A DNA stretch of 64,000 nt from Desulfosarcina widdelii (GTDB taxonomy: Bacteria > Desulfobacterota > Desulfobacteria > Desulfobacterales > Desulfosarcinaceae), in contig NZ_AP021875.1 of NCBI RefSeq assembly GCF_009688965.1, positions 4,774,001-4,838,000 on the forward strand, given 5' to 3'. Shown here one piece after another: positions 35,158-45,116 of this stretch. How positions within the stretch are numbered: the stretch's first letter is position 1; each line of letters opens with the position of its first letter. Made by a program: the position numbers and the translations under genes. Under the pieces are notes generated by a model. It searched no databases. It was not told the origin of the DNA and saw only the letters and a list, made by a program, of their open reading frames with translations.

Positions 35158-35186
35158 ACTATATCTTTATTGGCTGTTCAGGTCAA
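35158..35186 (-). promoter_or_regulatory. Sigma-70-type promoter for the two sensor kinases
   Basis: Minus-strand TTGACC (35181-35186) and TATAGT (35158-35163) are separated by 17 bp. This is close to the sigma-70 consensus. The transcript would start near 35151 and carry a roughly 115-nt leader with the palindrome at 35116-35132. Confidence 0.6.
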
Positions 35187-35243
35187 AAAGTTAAGCCTCT
35201 TCGGAAATATTTACGGTGGGGATTGGTGCCGGTTGGAAAAGGA

Positions 35244-36371
35244 TCACGTGCGAATCCGTTGGACGGCGATCAAGGAGATCAACGCCATGGCGGAACCGGC
35301 AATAAAGGGAATGCGGTAATCGACGATCCACAAATATCCGCCGATGGCCGGTAGAAAGACTGCGGCGATGTGGTTGATGGTGAATCCCACGGCCATGGAG
35401 GGGGCCACGTCCCGCGGATCGCCCATTTTCTGGAAGAAGGTGTTGATGGCCATGCTGAAGTTAAAAAAAATATGGTCGAGGATATACAGGCCGCCGGCCA
35501 CCCATTTGGAGTCGGTGGCGGCGTAGGCCAGAAAAATCACGATCAGGCTGGCGTACTCCAGGCTGAGGACCCGGCGTTCCCCGAAGCGGATGATAGCCCT
35601 GCCGATCAACGGGCTGAGAAAGAAATTGATGCTGTTGTTGACGACGAAAAGGATGGTTACGGCCTGCACCGAGTAGTTGAATTTCTGCACTAACAGAAGC
35701 ACCGCAAAGGCGATGAATATCTGGCGGCGGGCGCCGGCCATCAAGGTGAGAAAATAGTAGAGCCAGTAGCGCTTGCGAAAGATCATGCGCTTGCGCTGGG
35801 AGACCATGCCGACAGCGGCCGGCTTGCGGGAAAAGCCCCACAGGGCGACGGCCGCGATGAGCCCTCCGATGATCACATACATGGTGGCAAAATCAAGCAC
35901 GGCGGCCATGAAAAAAATGAACAGCCCGACGATGATGCTGGAGGCAGCCGAGATGCTGCGCAGCTTGCCAAACACCCAGGGCGAAGCATGCTTGTCGAAG
36001 TATTGCAACGTCAAGGACATATTGGTCGTTTCGTAGTAGTGAAACCCGAAACTCATCAACAGGGTCGTCAGGGCCAGTCCGACAAAAGAGGGGAAAAAGC
36101 CGGTGGCTGCAATACCCAGCCCCAGCATCAGGATGGAGAAGGCGGAGAGACGGTGTTCAGGGATGAGTCGGATGACAAAAATGGCCAGCAGGGCCAGAAA
36201 TCCGGGAATTTCCCGGACAGACTGGATGATGCCGATTCCATCGCCATCCAGTCCGGCAACTTCCACGGCAAAATTGTTGAACAGGGTGGTCCAGGCCTGC
36301 AGGCCCACGGTCGAGGCGATGGTGAGCATCACCAGGTAGAGATACATGGGATTTTTCTTGACGTGTTCCAT
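35244..36371 (-). CDS. Major facilitator superfamily transporter
   Basis: A 375-residue integral membrane protein with about 10-12 hydrophobic helices and the two six-helix halves typical of the MFS (linker around FSRKPAAVGMVSQRKRM). It shows no substrate-specific motif that I recognise. Length is slightly short for the family but complete. The start has an AGGAGGT ribosome-binding site. It follows the tolC-like gene by about 107 bases on the same strand and may be part of the efflux operon. The substrate is unknown. Confidence 0.82.
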   Translation of the reverse strand: MEHVKKNPMYLYLVMLTIASTVGLQAWTTLFNNFAVEVAGLDGDGIGIIQSVREIPGFLALLAIFVIRLIPEHRLSAFSILMLGLGIAATGFFPSFVGLALTTLLMSFGFHYYETTNMSLTLQYFDKHASPWVFGKLRSISAASSIIVGLFIFFMAAVLDFATMYVIIGGLIAAVALWGFSRKPAAVGMVSQRKRMIFRKRYWLYYFLTLMAGARRQIFIAFAVLLLVQKFNYSVQAVTILFVVNNSINFFLSPLIGRAIIRFGERRVLSLEYASLIVIFLAYAATDSKWVAGGLYILDHIFFNFSMAINTFFQKMGDPRDVAPSMAVGFTINHIAAVFLPAIGGYLWIVDYRIPFIAGSAMALISLIAVQRIRT

Positions 36372-36478
36372 GGCAGCGGTGACCTCCTGCGGCTATCGGA
36401 CCGGCAGCGGGTGGATCGATCTACCACCGATGGTGTCGGGTTGCAAGAATCGGTTGGCTCCTGAAGGATGTGGGTGTT

Positions 36479-37915
36479 TTATGGGGTTTCGGCGGGCCGA
36501 TATGCAGCGACAATATTACCAGTGCGGGTTTCAAGCTCGACCCAGGCCTGGCGCAAGGCCACCAGTGCCCTTGCCAGGTTGCTCTGGGCGGTGGTCAGGT
36601 CTTTCTGGGCTTCATTGAGACGCACCAGAGAGCCCTGGCCGGCATTGTACTCCTTTTCTACAAGATCCCGCGTGCGTTGGACCAACGCCGCATTTTCCCG
36701 CTGAAGTTTTACTTGGGCCTGGGCGGAGGTCACCAGGGCTGCCGAGCTGCGAATGTCCGAGGCGGCGGAAAGGATTTTTTCTTCCAAATTTTTTTCCAAT
36801 TCCACCTTGCGGTGGCGGGCTTCCCGAACCCTGGCGCGGGTCAGACCCCCGGCAAACAGGTTATAGGAAAGTCCGACCCGGACGCGGTTGCCGAAATCGT
36901 CCTGCCCGAATCCCGGATCATCGGTTCGTTCTCCTTCCAGACTGCCGGACAGTACGATCGAGGGGTAGTAATCGGACTGGGCGATCTTCACCTGTGCATC
37001 CACCTGTTTGACCTGCCAGCGCGCCTGCTGGATGTCCGGGCGACGGTCCATGGCCGTGGCAATCAGGTCTTCCACCAAAGGCTCGCTTAGCTCTGATTGC
37101 GTTTCCGGGTCCAGGCGGGCCAGGCCTACATGCGCCGGCAACCGGGAGTTGGGCAGCCCCAGCAGGGCTGCCAACCCATACAATGCGGTATTGTACTGAT
37201 ACTCCTCGTTGATTCGGCTGGTTTTGGCCTGATTCATGCGCACCTGGAAATTGAGCACATCGCTCAGCGAACCGGTTCCCACCCGTTCGCGGGCTTCGGC
37301 ATCGTTGAGCTGCCGCTGGTTAAACCGTTCATCGGCCCTGGCGATGGCGATGTTCTCCAGCGCAAGCTGGGCAGAGAAATAAGAGAGCGCCACGGCGGAG
37401 ATCAACAGACGCCGGGCATCGTTCAAGGCCGCCTTGCTGGACTGTTCGCCATGGCGTGCCGCTGCTGCTGTAAATTTGCGTTCGAATCCGTCAAACAGGG
37501 CCCAGGAGGCGGTCAGGTCGGCATTGTAGTACTCCTCGGGATCATCGATGGTGGCCAGGGGGTTCAGGAGTCGTGCCGTTGCGAGGTTCTCCTGGTAGGC
37601 ATTTTCGGAAAGTTCGACCCGGGCGCCGCCGGCATTGGCATCGAGGCGGGGCCAATAGGCGGCACGGGCCTGGTCCACCTGTGCTTTGGCCTGGCGAACG
37701 CGGGCCGATGCGGCATCGAGACCTGGATTGTCCGCCAGCGCGATCTTAACGGCAGTGGCCAGATTCAGGATGTCGATGCGGCTCCAGTCCGTCGGTCCTT
37801 CGCTGTTGACCTCAGGATTTTCAGTGGCCGCTTCTATGGCCGGGCTAAACGCAAGAAAGAAACAGACAAGAACAATGGCCGGGCACAGGATGGTTTTTCT
37901 CATCATTTTCCTCAT
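36479..37915 (-). CDS. TolC-family outer-membrane efflux protein
   Basis: A 478-residue protein with an N-terminal signal peptide (cleavage after AFSPAIEA) and two repeats of long amphipathic helices and short strands typical of OEP/TolC (for example SARVRQAKAQVDQARAAYWPRL and RARVREARHRKVELEKNLEEK). It forms the outer-membrane tunnel of a tripartite pump. The ATG at 37915 was used, but a GAGGA upstream of the in-frame ATG at 37906 may mark the real start. It lies 55 bases after the RND gene. Confidence 0.9.
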   Translation of the reverse strand: MRKMMRKTILCPAIVLVCFFLAFSPAIEAATENPEVNSEGPTDWSRIDILNLATAVKIALADNPGLDAASARVRQAKAQVDQARAAYWPRLDANAGGARVELSENAYQENLATARLLNPLATIDDPEEYYNADLTASWALFDGFERKFTAAAARHGEQSSKAALNDARRLLISAVALSYFSAQLALENIAIARADERFNQRQLNDAEARERVGTGSLSDVLNFQVRMNQAKTSRINEEYQYNTALYGLAALLGLPNSRLPAHVGLARLDPETQSELSEPLVEDLIATAMDRRPDIQQARWQVKQVDAQVKIAQSDYYPSIVLSGSLEGERTDDPGFGQDDFGNRVRVGLSYNLFAGGLTRARVREARHRKVELEKNLEEKILSAASDIRSSAALVTSAQAQVKLQRENAALVQRTRDLVEKEYNAGQGSLVRLNEAQKDLTTAQSNLARALVALRQAWVELETRTGNIVAAYRPAETP

Positions 37916-37969
37916 TGATCGATTTCCAGTCTCTATGGCATCGAAAGGTCGATGTTCTAATTTCTTGTG

Positions 37970-40900
37970 CTAATTGCAGACGTCCACGGACGGTGAGCAG
38001 GGACCTTTCGGTTCTTCGACCAGTGGATCGACATGTCGATTTCTGGCCGGCTCCACCTCCAGACGCCTGGGCCACCGGCCATGTCGAACACGATGCACGA
38101 CCAGTCGCAGGTCGCTTAAAATGGCCAGCAGGCTGGGTATGAGAACCAGCGTAAGAACCGTGGCAAAAGCCACCCCTGCGGCAATGGAAAGCGCCATGGG
38201 AATGAGAAATTTGGCCTGAAAATCGGTTTCCATGATCAAGGGCGCCAGGCCGCCCACGGTGCTCAATGTGGTCAGGAAAATGGCCCGAAACCGCCGCACG
38301 CCTCCCTGCAGGATGGCATCGAAAAAAGGTATGCCGCAAGCCAGGTTCTCGTTGATGCGTTCGATCAGCACGATGGCGTCATTGACCACCACACCGGTTA
38401 GCGCCACCATACCGAACATGCTCATCATGGACAGATCGTACCCCAACAGCAGGTGACCGAGGACCGCCCCGATGATGCCGAAGGGCACCGTGAACATGAT
38501 CACGAAGGGCTGGGCATAGGAGCGGAACATGGTGGCGATGATGATGAAGATGCCCAGGACTGCCAAGGGAAAACCGATTTCGAGGCTGCCGAAGGATTCG
38601 CGCATTTTTTTCTGTTCGCCCTGAAGGGCCACGTAGAGGTTAGGATAGCGGTTTTTCAATTCCGGAAAATAGTTGACCGACAGTTCGGCGAAGATTTCGT
38701 TGGCATTGGCTTTCTTGGTGTCCACGCCGGCACTTACCGCGACCCGGCGCATGCCGTCGGTACGGGTGATGGTCGAGTAGCCGGGGGCAAAGCTCACATC
38801 GGCCACGGACATGAGCGGCACCTCGAAACCGCCGGCGGTGCGGATGCGCACCTGTTCAAAGTCCGAGATCCGGCTGCGCTCGTCGGCCGTGTAGCGTACC
38901 TTGACGCGAACGTCATCGCGGCCGCGCTGCAACCGCAGGGCCTCGTCTCCGTAATAGCCGGCATAAACCTGCCGGGCCAGATCCTCCACGGTCAGGCCCA
39001 GGGTACGGGCTTCCGGTTTCAGGGCAAGGCGCATCTCGTTTTTGCCCGGCGAAAAGTCGCTGCGGATCTGGTAGACACCGTCGAATTGGCGCAGTCGGCT
39101 CATCAGGTCGTCGGCCGCGGCCAGAATGACGCTCATGTCATGACCCTGCAGCCATACCTCTATGGGATCGCCCGGCGGGCCGGCTTCCATGCCGGTAAAG
39201 GTCAAAGATTTGATTCCGGGCAGAATGCCGATCTCTTTTTCCCAGGCCACCATCAGGTCTTCGGAATGAATGCCGCGATGTTCGGAATCCAGCATAATCG
39301 CCTGCACCGATCCGTAGTTGGGGCCGATGTCGGGGATATCGCTCAGGGTCTGGCCCACCAGGGTCAGACGGTTTTTGACCAGGGGGTCTCCACTGCGCGT
39401 CGGATGGGTTTTCTCCAGACGCATCAGGGCCGCTTCGATCTGGGCGATGGCCCGCCGGGTGACATCCGGTGGCGTACCGCTGGGAAATTCAGCCGTCGCG
39501 GTCATGACGAATCCGTCCATCTTGGAGAAAACCTCGAATTTGATGATGCCGCTCTGCACCAGGCCGATCGTGAGCATCAAGACGGCCATAGCCGTAGCCA
39601 ATGAGATGTAACGCCAGCGAAGGGCTTTGCTCAAAAATGGCATATAGATCCGGGCGACGAATTGCTCCATCCAGCGGGAGGTCGTTTCCTGGACCCGGGA
39701 CAGCCGTCTTACCAGTCGATGCCCTCTGGCCGGGGATCGATTGGGATCGGGCAGGTGGCTCAAGTGGGCCGGAAGCAGGAACAGGCACTCCACCAGGGAG
39801 ACCACCAGGCAGGCGATCACCACGGCCGGCAGGATGGAGATGAATTTGCCCATGATGCCGCCCACGTAAAACAGGGGAATGAAGGCCACGATGGTGGTCA
39901 GCACGGCGGCCACCACGGGCATGCCCACCTCGCTGACCCCGTCGACGGCGGCCTTCAGGGCGGGCTTGCCCTGTTTGCGATGCACGAAAATGGCTTCGCC
40001 CACGACGATGGCGTCGTCAACGACAATGCCCAGAACCATGATCAACCCGAAAAGCGAAATCATGTTGATGGTGCCGCCCATGCCCCAGAGGATCAACAAG
40101 GCGCCGGCGATGGAGATGGGAATGCCCATGCCGGCCCAGAAAGAGAGGCGGGTGTTCAAAAAGCACCACAGCAACAAAAAGACGATGGAAAGGCCGATGA
40201 TGCCGTTTTTCAGGAGCAGATCGATGCGCTGGCGCAGCATCTCGGTGTTGTCGTAGAGCATCCGGATCTTAGCGCCTTCAGGCACCTGCTGCTGTTTTGC
40301 CGCAATGTAGGCGTTGACGGTCTTGGAAATTTCCAGGGCGTCTTCTTCGGGGGTTTTGTAGACGATTAAAAGCACCGCCGGTTCGCCGTCGATTGTGGCG
40401 GCAATGGGATCTTCGGTAAAACCGTCATTGATTTCGGCCAGGCGGTCCAGGGTGATCACATCGCCTTCCGGTCGGGCCAGGACCACGATGGAGGCCAGTT
40501 CCGCGCCGGTGTATTTCCGGCCCATGGTACGTACACGGATTTCCTCTTCGCGGGTGCGGATGGTGCCGCCGGCCAGGTTCAAGTTGCTGCGGCGCACCGC
40601 ACCGGCCACATCGTCAAAGGTAAGTCCATACTCGCGCAACTTTTCTTCGGAAACCTCGATGGCAATTTCATAATCGCGCGCACCGAAGGTTTCCACCTGG
40701 GAGATATTGGGCAACTGCTGGATTTCGTCTTTTGTCTGTTCGGACCATTCCTTGATGCGGCGCTCGGACATGTCGCCGGACAGGTAGAGCAAGGCCACCA
40801 CGTCCTTTAGCAGCAATTCGCTGATCACCGGTTTTTCCGCATCCGCCGGAAAGGTGGAGATGGCGTTGACCTTGGTGCGCACCCGCTCAAGCACATCGTC

Positions 40901-41206
40901 CACATCGTAGTCCTCGCGGACTTCGATGTTGGCCGAGCCCAACCCTTCAGACGATTCGGTGGTGTACTGCTTGATGCCCTCGAGACCTTCGATGGCCTCT
41001 TCGATCTTGCGGCTGATGCCTTCCTCCACCTCTTCCGGGTCTGCTCCGGGGTAGGGCACCGCAATGGTAATCATATCCAGGGAAAACTCCGGAAATGTCT
41101 CGCGGATCATGTTGGCTGTGGCGATGTAGCCGGCAACAAAGATCAGCACCAGTACGATATTGGCGAAGACCGTGTTGCGGGCAAAGGCGGCAAGCATCTG
41201 TTTCAT
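37970..41206 (-). CDS. RND-family efflux permease (AcrB-like, HAE1 type)
   Basis: A 1078-residue inner-membrane proton-driven pump of standard length. It has TM1 near the N-terminus (NIVLVLIFVAGYIA) followed by the porter region with VPYPGADPEEVEEGIS. TM clusters lie around residues 330-500 and 860-1040. The conserved TM4 proton-relay GxxVDDAIVV motif is present (GIVVDDAIVVGEAIF), and the TM10 repeat reads GVVVNDAIVLIERI. It works with the MFP upstream (ATGA overlap) and the TolC-like protein downstream. Typical substrates are drugs or lipophilic toxins. Confidence 0.95.
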   Translation of the reverse strand: MKQMLAAFARNTVFANIVLVLIFVAGYIATANMIRETFPEFSLDMITIAVPYPGADPEEVEEGISRKIEEAIEGLEGIKQYTTESSEGLGSANIEVREDYDVDDVLERVRTKVNAISTFPADAEKPVISELLLKDVVALLYLSGDMSERRIKEWSEQTKDEIQQLPNISQVETFGARDYEIAIEVSEEKLREYGLTFDDVAGAVRRSNLNLAGGTIRTREEEIRVRTMGRKYTGAELASIVVLARPEGDVITLDRLAEINDGFTEDPIAATIDGEPAVLLIVYKTPEEDALEISKTVNAYIAAKQQQVPEGAKIRMLYDNTEMLRQRIDLLLKNGIIGLSIVFLLLWCFLNTRLSFWAGMGIPISIAGALLILWGMGGTINMISLFGLIMVLGIVVDDAIVVGEAIFVHRKQGKPALKAAVDGVSEVGMPVVAAVLTTIVAFIPLFYVGGIMGKFISILPAVVIACLVVSLVECLFLLPAHLSHLPDPNRSPARGHRLVRRLSRVQETTSRWMEQFVARIYMPFLSKALRWRYISLATAMAVLMLTIGLVQSGIIKFEVFSKMDGFVMTATAEFPSGTPPDVTRRAIAQIEAALMRLEKTHPTRSGDPLVKNRLTLVGQTLSDIPDIGPNYGSVQAIMLDSEHRGIHSEDLMVAWEKEIGILPGIKSLTFTGMEAGPPGDPIEVWLQGHDMSVILAAADDLMSRLRQFDGVYQIRSDFSPGKNEMRLALKPEARTLGLTVEDLARQVYAGYYGDEALRLQRGRDDVRVKVRYTADERSRISDFEQVRIRTAGGFEVPLMSVADVSFAPGYSTITRTDGMRRVAVSAGVDTKKANANEIFAELSVNYFPELKNRYPNLYVALQGEQKKMRESFGSLEIGFPLAVLGIFIIIATMFRSYAQPFVIMFTVPFGIIGAVLGHLLLGYDLSMMSMFGMVALTGVVVNDAIVLIERINENLACGIPFFDAILQGGVRRFRAIFLTTLSTVGGLAPLIMETDFQAKFLIPMALSIAAGVAFATVLTLVLIPSLLAILSDLRLVVHRVRHGRWPRRLEVEPARNRHVDPLVEEPKGPCSPSVDVCN

Positions 41207-42558
41207 GAGGTCGACTCCTTGTCAGCCGTGTCGACAAAATCCAGCAGGCTGTTTTCCAGGGGATCGATGAGCCGGGTGACGATCACCCTGTCGCCGGTGC
41301 CGATTCCCTGACTGACATAGACATGTTCTCCCTCGATACGTGCAACGGCCACGTCCACCGTCTTCAATCGGTTTTCGGCGGTTGCCAGGTAGGCCTTGTT
41401 CTCGAAGCTTACCGCCTGGCGGGGAAGCCGGACGACCTGCTTCATGGTCTGTCCGGGGATGTCGACCTGGCAGAACATTCCTTCCACAAGGGGAAGGGGG
41501 CTGCTGCCGCCGTTACCGGCCGCCTCGCCGGAAATCCTCACCGCCACCGTCAGGGTTCGCGTCTGCTGGTCGAATTTGACGATGCGGTGGAGCGTTCCCG
41601 TCCAGCGCGATCCGTTTTTGTCTTCGGTCCAGCGAATGGTGCAGACCACCGGTTGGAGTCCGGCGAACCAGGCCGTTGGAGCGCTGTCGCCGGAAGGCGC
41701 TTTAAACTGCAGCCACTTGCGGGCATCCCTGCTGTCCAGGGGGACCTGGATCTCCAGCAGGCTGTCGTCGGCCAGGGTCAGCACGTGCTGGCCGGGAGAG
41801 ACAAACTGCCCGGTCTCCAGGGCTACCATCTTAATGCGGGCATCGAAGGGCGCTTTCACCGTGGCTCTGGACAGGTTGGCCGCAGCCACCGCAAGGCGGG
41901 CTTTTGCCGACACCAGACTGCTTTCAGCCTCTTTGATCTGAAGCGGATAGAGGCTTACCGCCTGTTCCATCTGGTCCGCCTGGTCCAAGGCGCTGTTGTA
42001 GCCTCGTTCGGCCTGATCCACGCCGGAGCGGGTGCCGACCCGGTCCACATCGTACAGGCGCTGGACCCGATCGAACTCGGTTTTGGCCAGCTGGGCGCTG
42101 CGCTGCAGGGTTTTCAACCGTTGGGTATCGATGGTTAGCTGCTTTTTCAGCCGCGCTACGGTATTCTGCCATTGAGAGACCCCCGCTTTGGCCTCCCGAA
42201 GGCCGGCTTCATAGTCGGCGGGGTCGATCCGAAACAGGATCTCGCCGGCGGGAATGACCTGTCCGGTTTTCAGATTGGGATGGACGTGGATCGCCTTGCC
42301 GGAAATTTCCGGTGCAAGGGCCACTTCGGTGACCACCCGGGCCTGCCCATAGCCGGTGATGACGACCGGATAATCCCTTGGCTTTGCGGTCAAGGTCTCT
42401 ACCTTGATCGCCTGCTCTTCGCTTTTGGCCTCGGCAGGGGGCTGTTTCAGGCTGGCCAGTCCCTTCATTCCCACCCATCCGACCAGTAGAATCAGGGTGC
42501 AAACGACTATGCGGACCATGACATGTTTTTTCGGACGGTTGATTGCGTTGTTTCCCAT
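41203..42558 (-). CDS. RND efflux periplasmic adaptor (membrane fusion protein)
   Basis: A 451-residue protein. An N-terminal TM anchor (about residues 12-32) is followed by a lipoyl/barrel-sandwich half (ALAPEISGKAIHVHPNLKTGQ), a long coiled-coil hairpin (about 120-230), and the second lipoyl half with ATVKAPFDARI. Beta-barrel and membrane-proximal domains end the protein. It bridges the RND pump and the TolC-like channel. Its stop overlaps the RND start by four bases, and the MarR gene lies 15 bases upstream in the same operon. Confidence 0.93.
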   Translation of the reverse strand: MGNNAINRPKKHVMVRIVVCTLILLVGWVGMKGLASLKQPPAEAKSEEQAIKVETLTAKPRDYPVVITGYGQARVVTEVALAPEISGKAIHVHPNLKTGQVIPAGEILFRIDPADYEAGLREAKAGVSQWQNTVARLKKQLTIDTQRLKTLQRSAQLAKTEFDRVQRLYDVDRVGTRSGVDQAERGYNSALDQADQMEQAVSLYPLQIKEAESSLVSAKARLAVAAANLSRATVKAPFDARIKMVALETGQFVSPGQHVLTLADDSLLEIQVPLDSRDARKWLQFKAPSGDSAPTAWFAGLQPVVCTIRWTEDKNGSRWTGTLHRIVKFDQQTRTLTVAVRISGEAAGNGGSSPLPLVEGMFCQVDIPGQTMKQVVRLPRQAVSFENKAYLATAENRLKTVDVAVARIEGEHVYVSQGIGTGDRVIVTRLIDPLENSLLDFVDTADKESTS

Positions 42559-42573
42559 TTTAATTGCCTTGCC

Positions 42574-43053
42574 TCAGGTTGAAAGATGGTTGTTTTTTTC
42601 CAATACGTCTTTGACCCGATCCAGCACTTCGCACCACATTTGAGTGGTTTTCGGCCCGACCGCCTCCACCAGCCTGACGAAAGCACCCAATACTTTTTCC
42701 TCGACCCGGCTGATCTCTTCAATGGCTTCCGTTGATACCCGGATGACGACTTTGCGCCGGTCCTCGCTGCTGGGCGTGCGGGTCAAAAGCCCCCGTTCCA
42801 CCAGCCGGTCCACCATGGTGGACACCGAAGGCGGCGATACACTTAACAGGGCCGCCAACTGGGTTACCGATACCGCTTCGCGAACCCGGATCATCAGGAC
42901 CATGTTCATCTGTGAGGAGGATAATTCGCCAAAACGGTGGTCGTCGCCTTCTGCCATGCAGGCTGCCGTGATGGTCTGCTGCACCAGGTCATGAACCTTC
43001 CGTCCGGTGGTGAAGATGTAGCGGGCGCTTGCCAGGGTATTTGGATCTGTCAT
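42574..43053 (-). CDS. MarR-family transcriptional regulator
   Basis: A 159-residue protein. A winged-helix MarR core reads VTQLAALLSVSPPSVSTMVDRLVERGLLTR, followed by the wing SSEDRRKVVIRVS. Flanking helices form the dimerisation domain. I used the ATG at 43053, which has GGAGG eight bases upstream; the ATG at 43080 has none. It is the first gene of the RND efflux operon and probably represses it. The inducing ligand is unknown. Confidence 0.9.
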   Translation of the reverse strand: MTDPNTLASARYIFTTGRKVHDLVQQTITAACMAEGDDHRFGELSSSQMNMVLMIRVREAVSVTQLAALLSVSPPSVSTMVDRLVERGLLTRTPSSEDRRKVVIRVSTEAIEEISRVEEKVLGAFVRLVEAVGPKTTQMWCEVLDRVKDVLEKNNHLST

Positions 43054-43421
43054 CGATGCCTCCGTATTTTTCGCATCCATCCGGCTTTTTGGTTACAGAT
43101 ATCCGTTAGGAGGCTTCATAATAAGGAAAATAAAATATTTATCAAGTTAATATTTAGTTAGATTAATAATTTTTTGTCTGCATGGGAGCACAGGCAGAGG
43201 CTGTCGAATATTATTCTGCTATGATAATAATAGGATACAAATATTTTTCGAGGAATGCTTGGCAACCAGGTAACGAATTGTAACAAATCGTAGTGACTTG
43301 TTTTCGGTGCCGGGATTTGCCTTGGTTTTAATCTGGCTTGCGTGTTAAAGAAAGTTCATCGGGGGCCGATATTGTGGGAAACAGTTGCGTTCACCCTTAC
43401 GATTTCCCGAATGGAAACCCT
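43054..43421. other. AT-rich divergent intergenic region, marR / minD-like
   Basis: This 368 bp gap separates the MarR operon (minus) and the MinD-like operon (plus). It contains the MarR promoter at 43118-43145 and AT-rich imperfect repeats just upstream of it (43146-43170). For the MinD-like operon I could not pick out a convincing promoter. An in-frame extension of that gene to 43338 is possible but unsupported. Confidence 0.5.
43118..43145 (-). promoter_or_regulatory. Promoter of the MarR/RND efflux operon
   Basis: Minus-strand TTGATA (43140-43145) and TATTAT (43118-43123), 16 bp apart. Immediately upstream is an AT-rich imperfect palindrome TAATCTAACTAAATATTA (minus strand), six of nine positions paired, a possible MarR binding site. 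Confidence 0.5.
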
Positions 43422-44180
43422 ATGTCCCCGAACAAGAAGATGCCGCTGACGCTTTGCGTAACCAGCGGTAAAGGCGGTGTGGGCAAAACCAGCTTTACGG
43501 TCAATTTTGCCCTGGCCCTCGCCCGTAATGACAACCGCGTTCTCGTGGTGGACGGCGACATGGGGCTGGCCAATGTGGATGTGCTGCTTCGGCTGTCGGT
43601 CAAGCACAATATCCGGGACGCCCTGGAAAGCGGCGCCGACCCGCGCCAGGCACTGATTTTCGCACGCCCCAACCTGGCCGTTCTGCCGGGTGCCTCCGGT
43701 GTCCCGGAAATGGTGTCGCTGGGCGTCAAGCAGCAGGCCCGGCTGGCCGATTTCATCAAATCGGTCTCGGTGGATTTCGATTACGTCCTCATCGACACCG
43801 CTGCGGGCATTGGCTCTTCGGTATTGTGGTACAATCGGTATTCGGATCACAACATTTTTATTCTGAGTCCGGACCCCACCTCCATGACCGATGCTTATGC
43901 CCTGATCAAGCTTTTATCCAGGGATCACGGAATCGGCCGGTTCAACCTGGTACTCAATTTTGTCCGCGGCGCGCGCGAAGGCAGTCACACCGTGGATACG
44001 ATCAAGCGGGTGACGCAGCGATTTCTCAACCTTGAGCTTGCCCACCTGGGCAGCATCCCGGAAGACAGGGCCGTCCGCCAGGCGGTGCTCGACCAGTTGC
44101 CATTCGTCGAGCAGACGCCGGGAAGCAAAGCGGCACGAGCCATCCACGAAATGGCGCAACGAGTTCATACATTGCTCTGA
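43422..44180 (+). CDS. MinD/ParA-family ATPase, FlhG-like
   Basis: A 252-residue deviant Walker ATPase. The KGGVGKT P-loop (residues 17-23) is followed by DGDMGLANVD and the catalytic LIDTAAGIG region. The fold and the LANVDVLL signature fit the FlhG/FleN/MinD group, which position polar machinery such as flagella or pili. A C-terminal membrane-targeting helix is not evident. The start is uncertain; ATG at 43422 (MSPNKKM) and 43440 are both in frame with weak ribosome-binding sites. The stop overlaps the histidine kinase ATG by one base (TGATG). No flagellar genes lie nearby. Confidence 0.85.
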   Translation: MSPNKKMPLTLCVTSGKGGVGKTSFTVNFALALARNDNRVLVVDGDMGLANVDVLLRLSVKHNIRDALESGADPRQALIFARPNLAVLPGASGVPEMVSLGVKQQARLADFIKSVSVDFDYVLIDTAAGIGSSVLWYNRYSDHNIFILSPDPTSMTDAYALIKLLSRDHGIGRFNLVLNFVRGAREGSHTVDTIKRVTQRFLNLELAHLGSIPEDRAVRQAVLDQLPFVEQTPGSKAARAIHEMAQRVHTLL

Positions 44181-45115
44181 TGATCATCGAACAAGCCATT
44201 CTTCTCCGCAGTCTCGCCCGATTCAGCGCTGGTTTTTGCGGGTTCGCGGTCATTGCTGCCGGATCGCAGGTGTTTGCCGCGAAAGGCGCAGGCGGTGGTG
44301 CGTCCACGAGTTTTTTCTGGATCGCCATCTGGCTCGCCGTGCTGATGGTCCTGGTTTTTCTGGGCTACCTGCGCCAGAATCGGATGGTTAAAAGCAAAAC
44401 CGCCGAACTGCGGCGGGAGCTTTTCGAACGCCAGATGGCCGAAAAGGAACTGCTGGCATCGGAGCAGCACCTGCGGCAGTCGCTGACGGAAAAAGAGTCG
44501 CTGCTCAAAGAAATTCATCATCGGGTAAAAAACAACCTGCAGATCGTCTCCAGCCTGCTGTACCTGCAGGAAGAGTACATGCAGGATGCCAAAGGCGTGG
44601 AGATCCTGCGCGAAAGCCAGAACCGGGTCAAATCCATGGCCTTGATTCACGAGCAGCTATACGGCACGACGGATCTGGCGAAAATCGATTTTGGCCGCTA
44701 CATTCAGGGGCTGGCCGCCAACCTGTTCGATGCCTATGGCATCGAGCCGGCCCGCATCCGACTCGACGTCCGCGCCGAAGATATCTTCTTGGGGGTGGAC
44801 ATGGCCGTGCCCTGCGGATTGATCATCAACGAACTGGTATCCAATGCGCTCAAGCACGCCTTTCCGTCCCGGAAAACAGGAATGATCGAGATTGCCGTTG
44901 CCACCCATAGCGGTGGCCGACTGGAGATTGTGGTGGCCGACGACGGCATTGGTCTGGCCGTTCCCCATGACGATGCGGAAAAAAGAACGTTGGGCTTGCG
45001 GCTCATTGACACGCTTGTTGCGCAGCTTGACGGCACAGTGGATGTTCAAACCGATCATGGCACCCGTTTCGGCATTATGCTGAACGCACCCGGGCAAACC
45101 AAAAAGGAGCAGTGA
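44180..45115 (+). CDS. Membrane histidine kinase with HisKA_2 domain
   Basis: A 311-residue kinase. Two hydrophobic segments (about residues 8-33 and 45-63) are followed by a coiled coil (70-108). The HisKA_2 H-box EIHHRVKNNLQIVSSLLYLQ has His at 113/114. A HATPase_c domain follows with NELVSNALKHAF and VADDGIG motifs. No sensor domain of recognisable type is present between the helices. It is translationally coupled to the MinD-like gene upstream and separated by one base from the response regulator downstream. The trio probably acts together. Confidence 0.9.
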   Translation: MIIEQAILLRSLARFSAGFCGFAVIAAGSQVFAAKGAGGGASTSFFWIAIWLAVLMVLVFLGYLRQNRMVKSKTAELRRELFERQMAEKELLASEQHLRQSLTEKESLLKEIHHRVKNNLQIVSSLLYLQEEYMQDAKGVEILRESQNRVKSMALIHEQLYGTTDLAKIDFGRYIQGLAANLFDAYGIEPARIRLDVRAEDIFLGVDMAVPCGLIINELVSNALKHAFPSRKTGMIEIAVATHSGGRLEIVVADDGIGLAVPHDDAEKRTLGLRLIDTLVAQLDGTVDVQTDHGTRFGIMLNAPGQTKKEQ

Positions 45116-45116
45116 G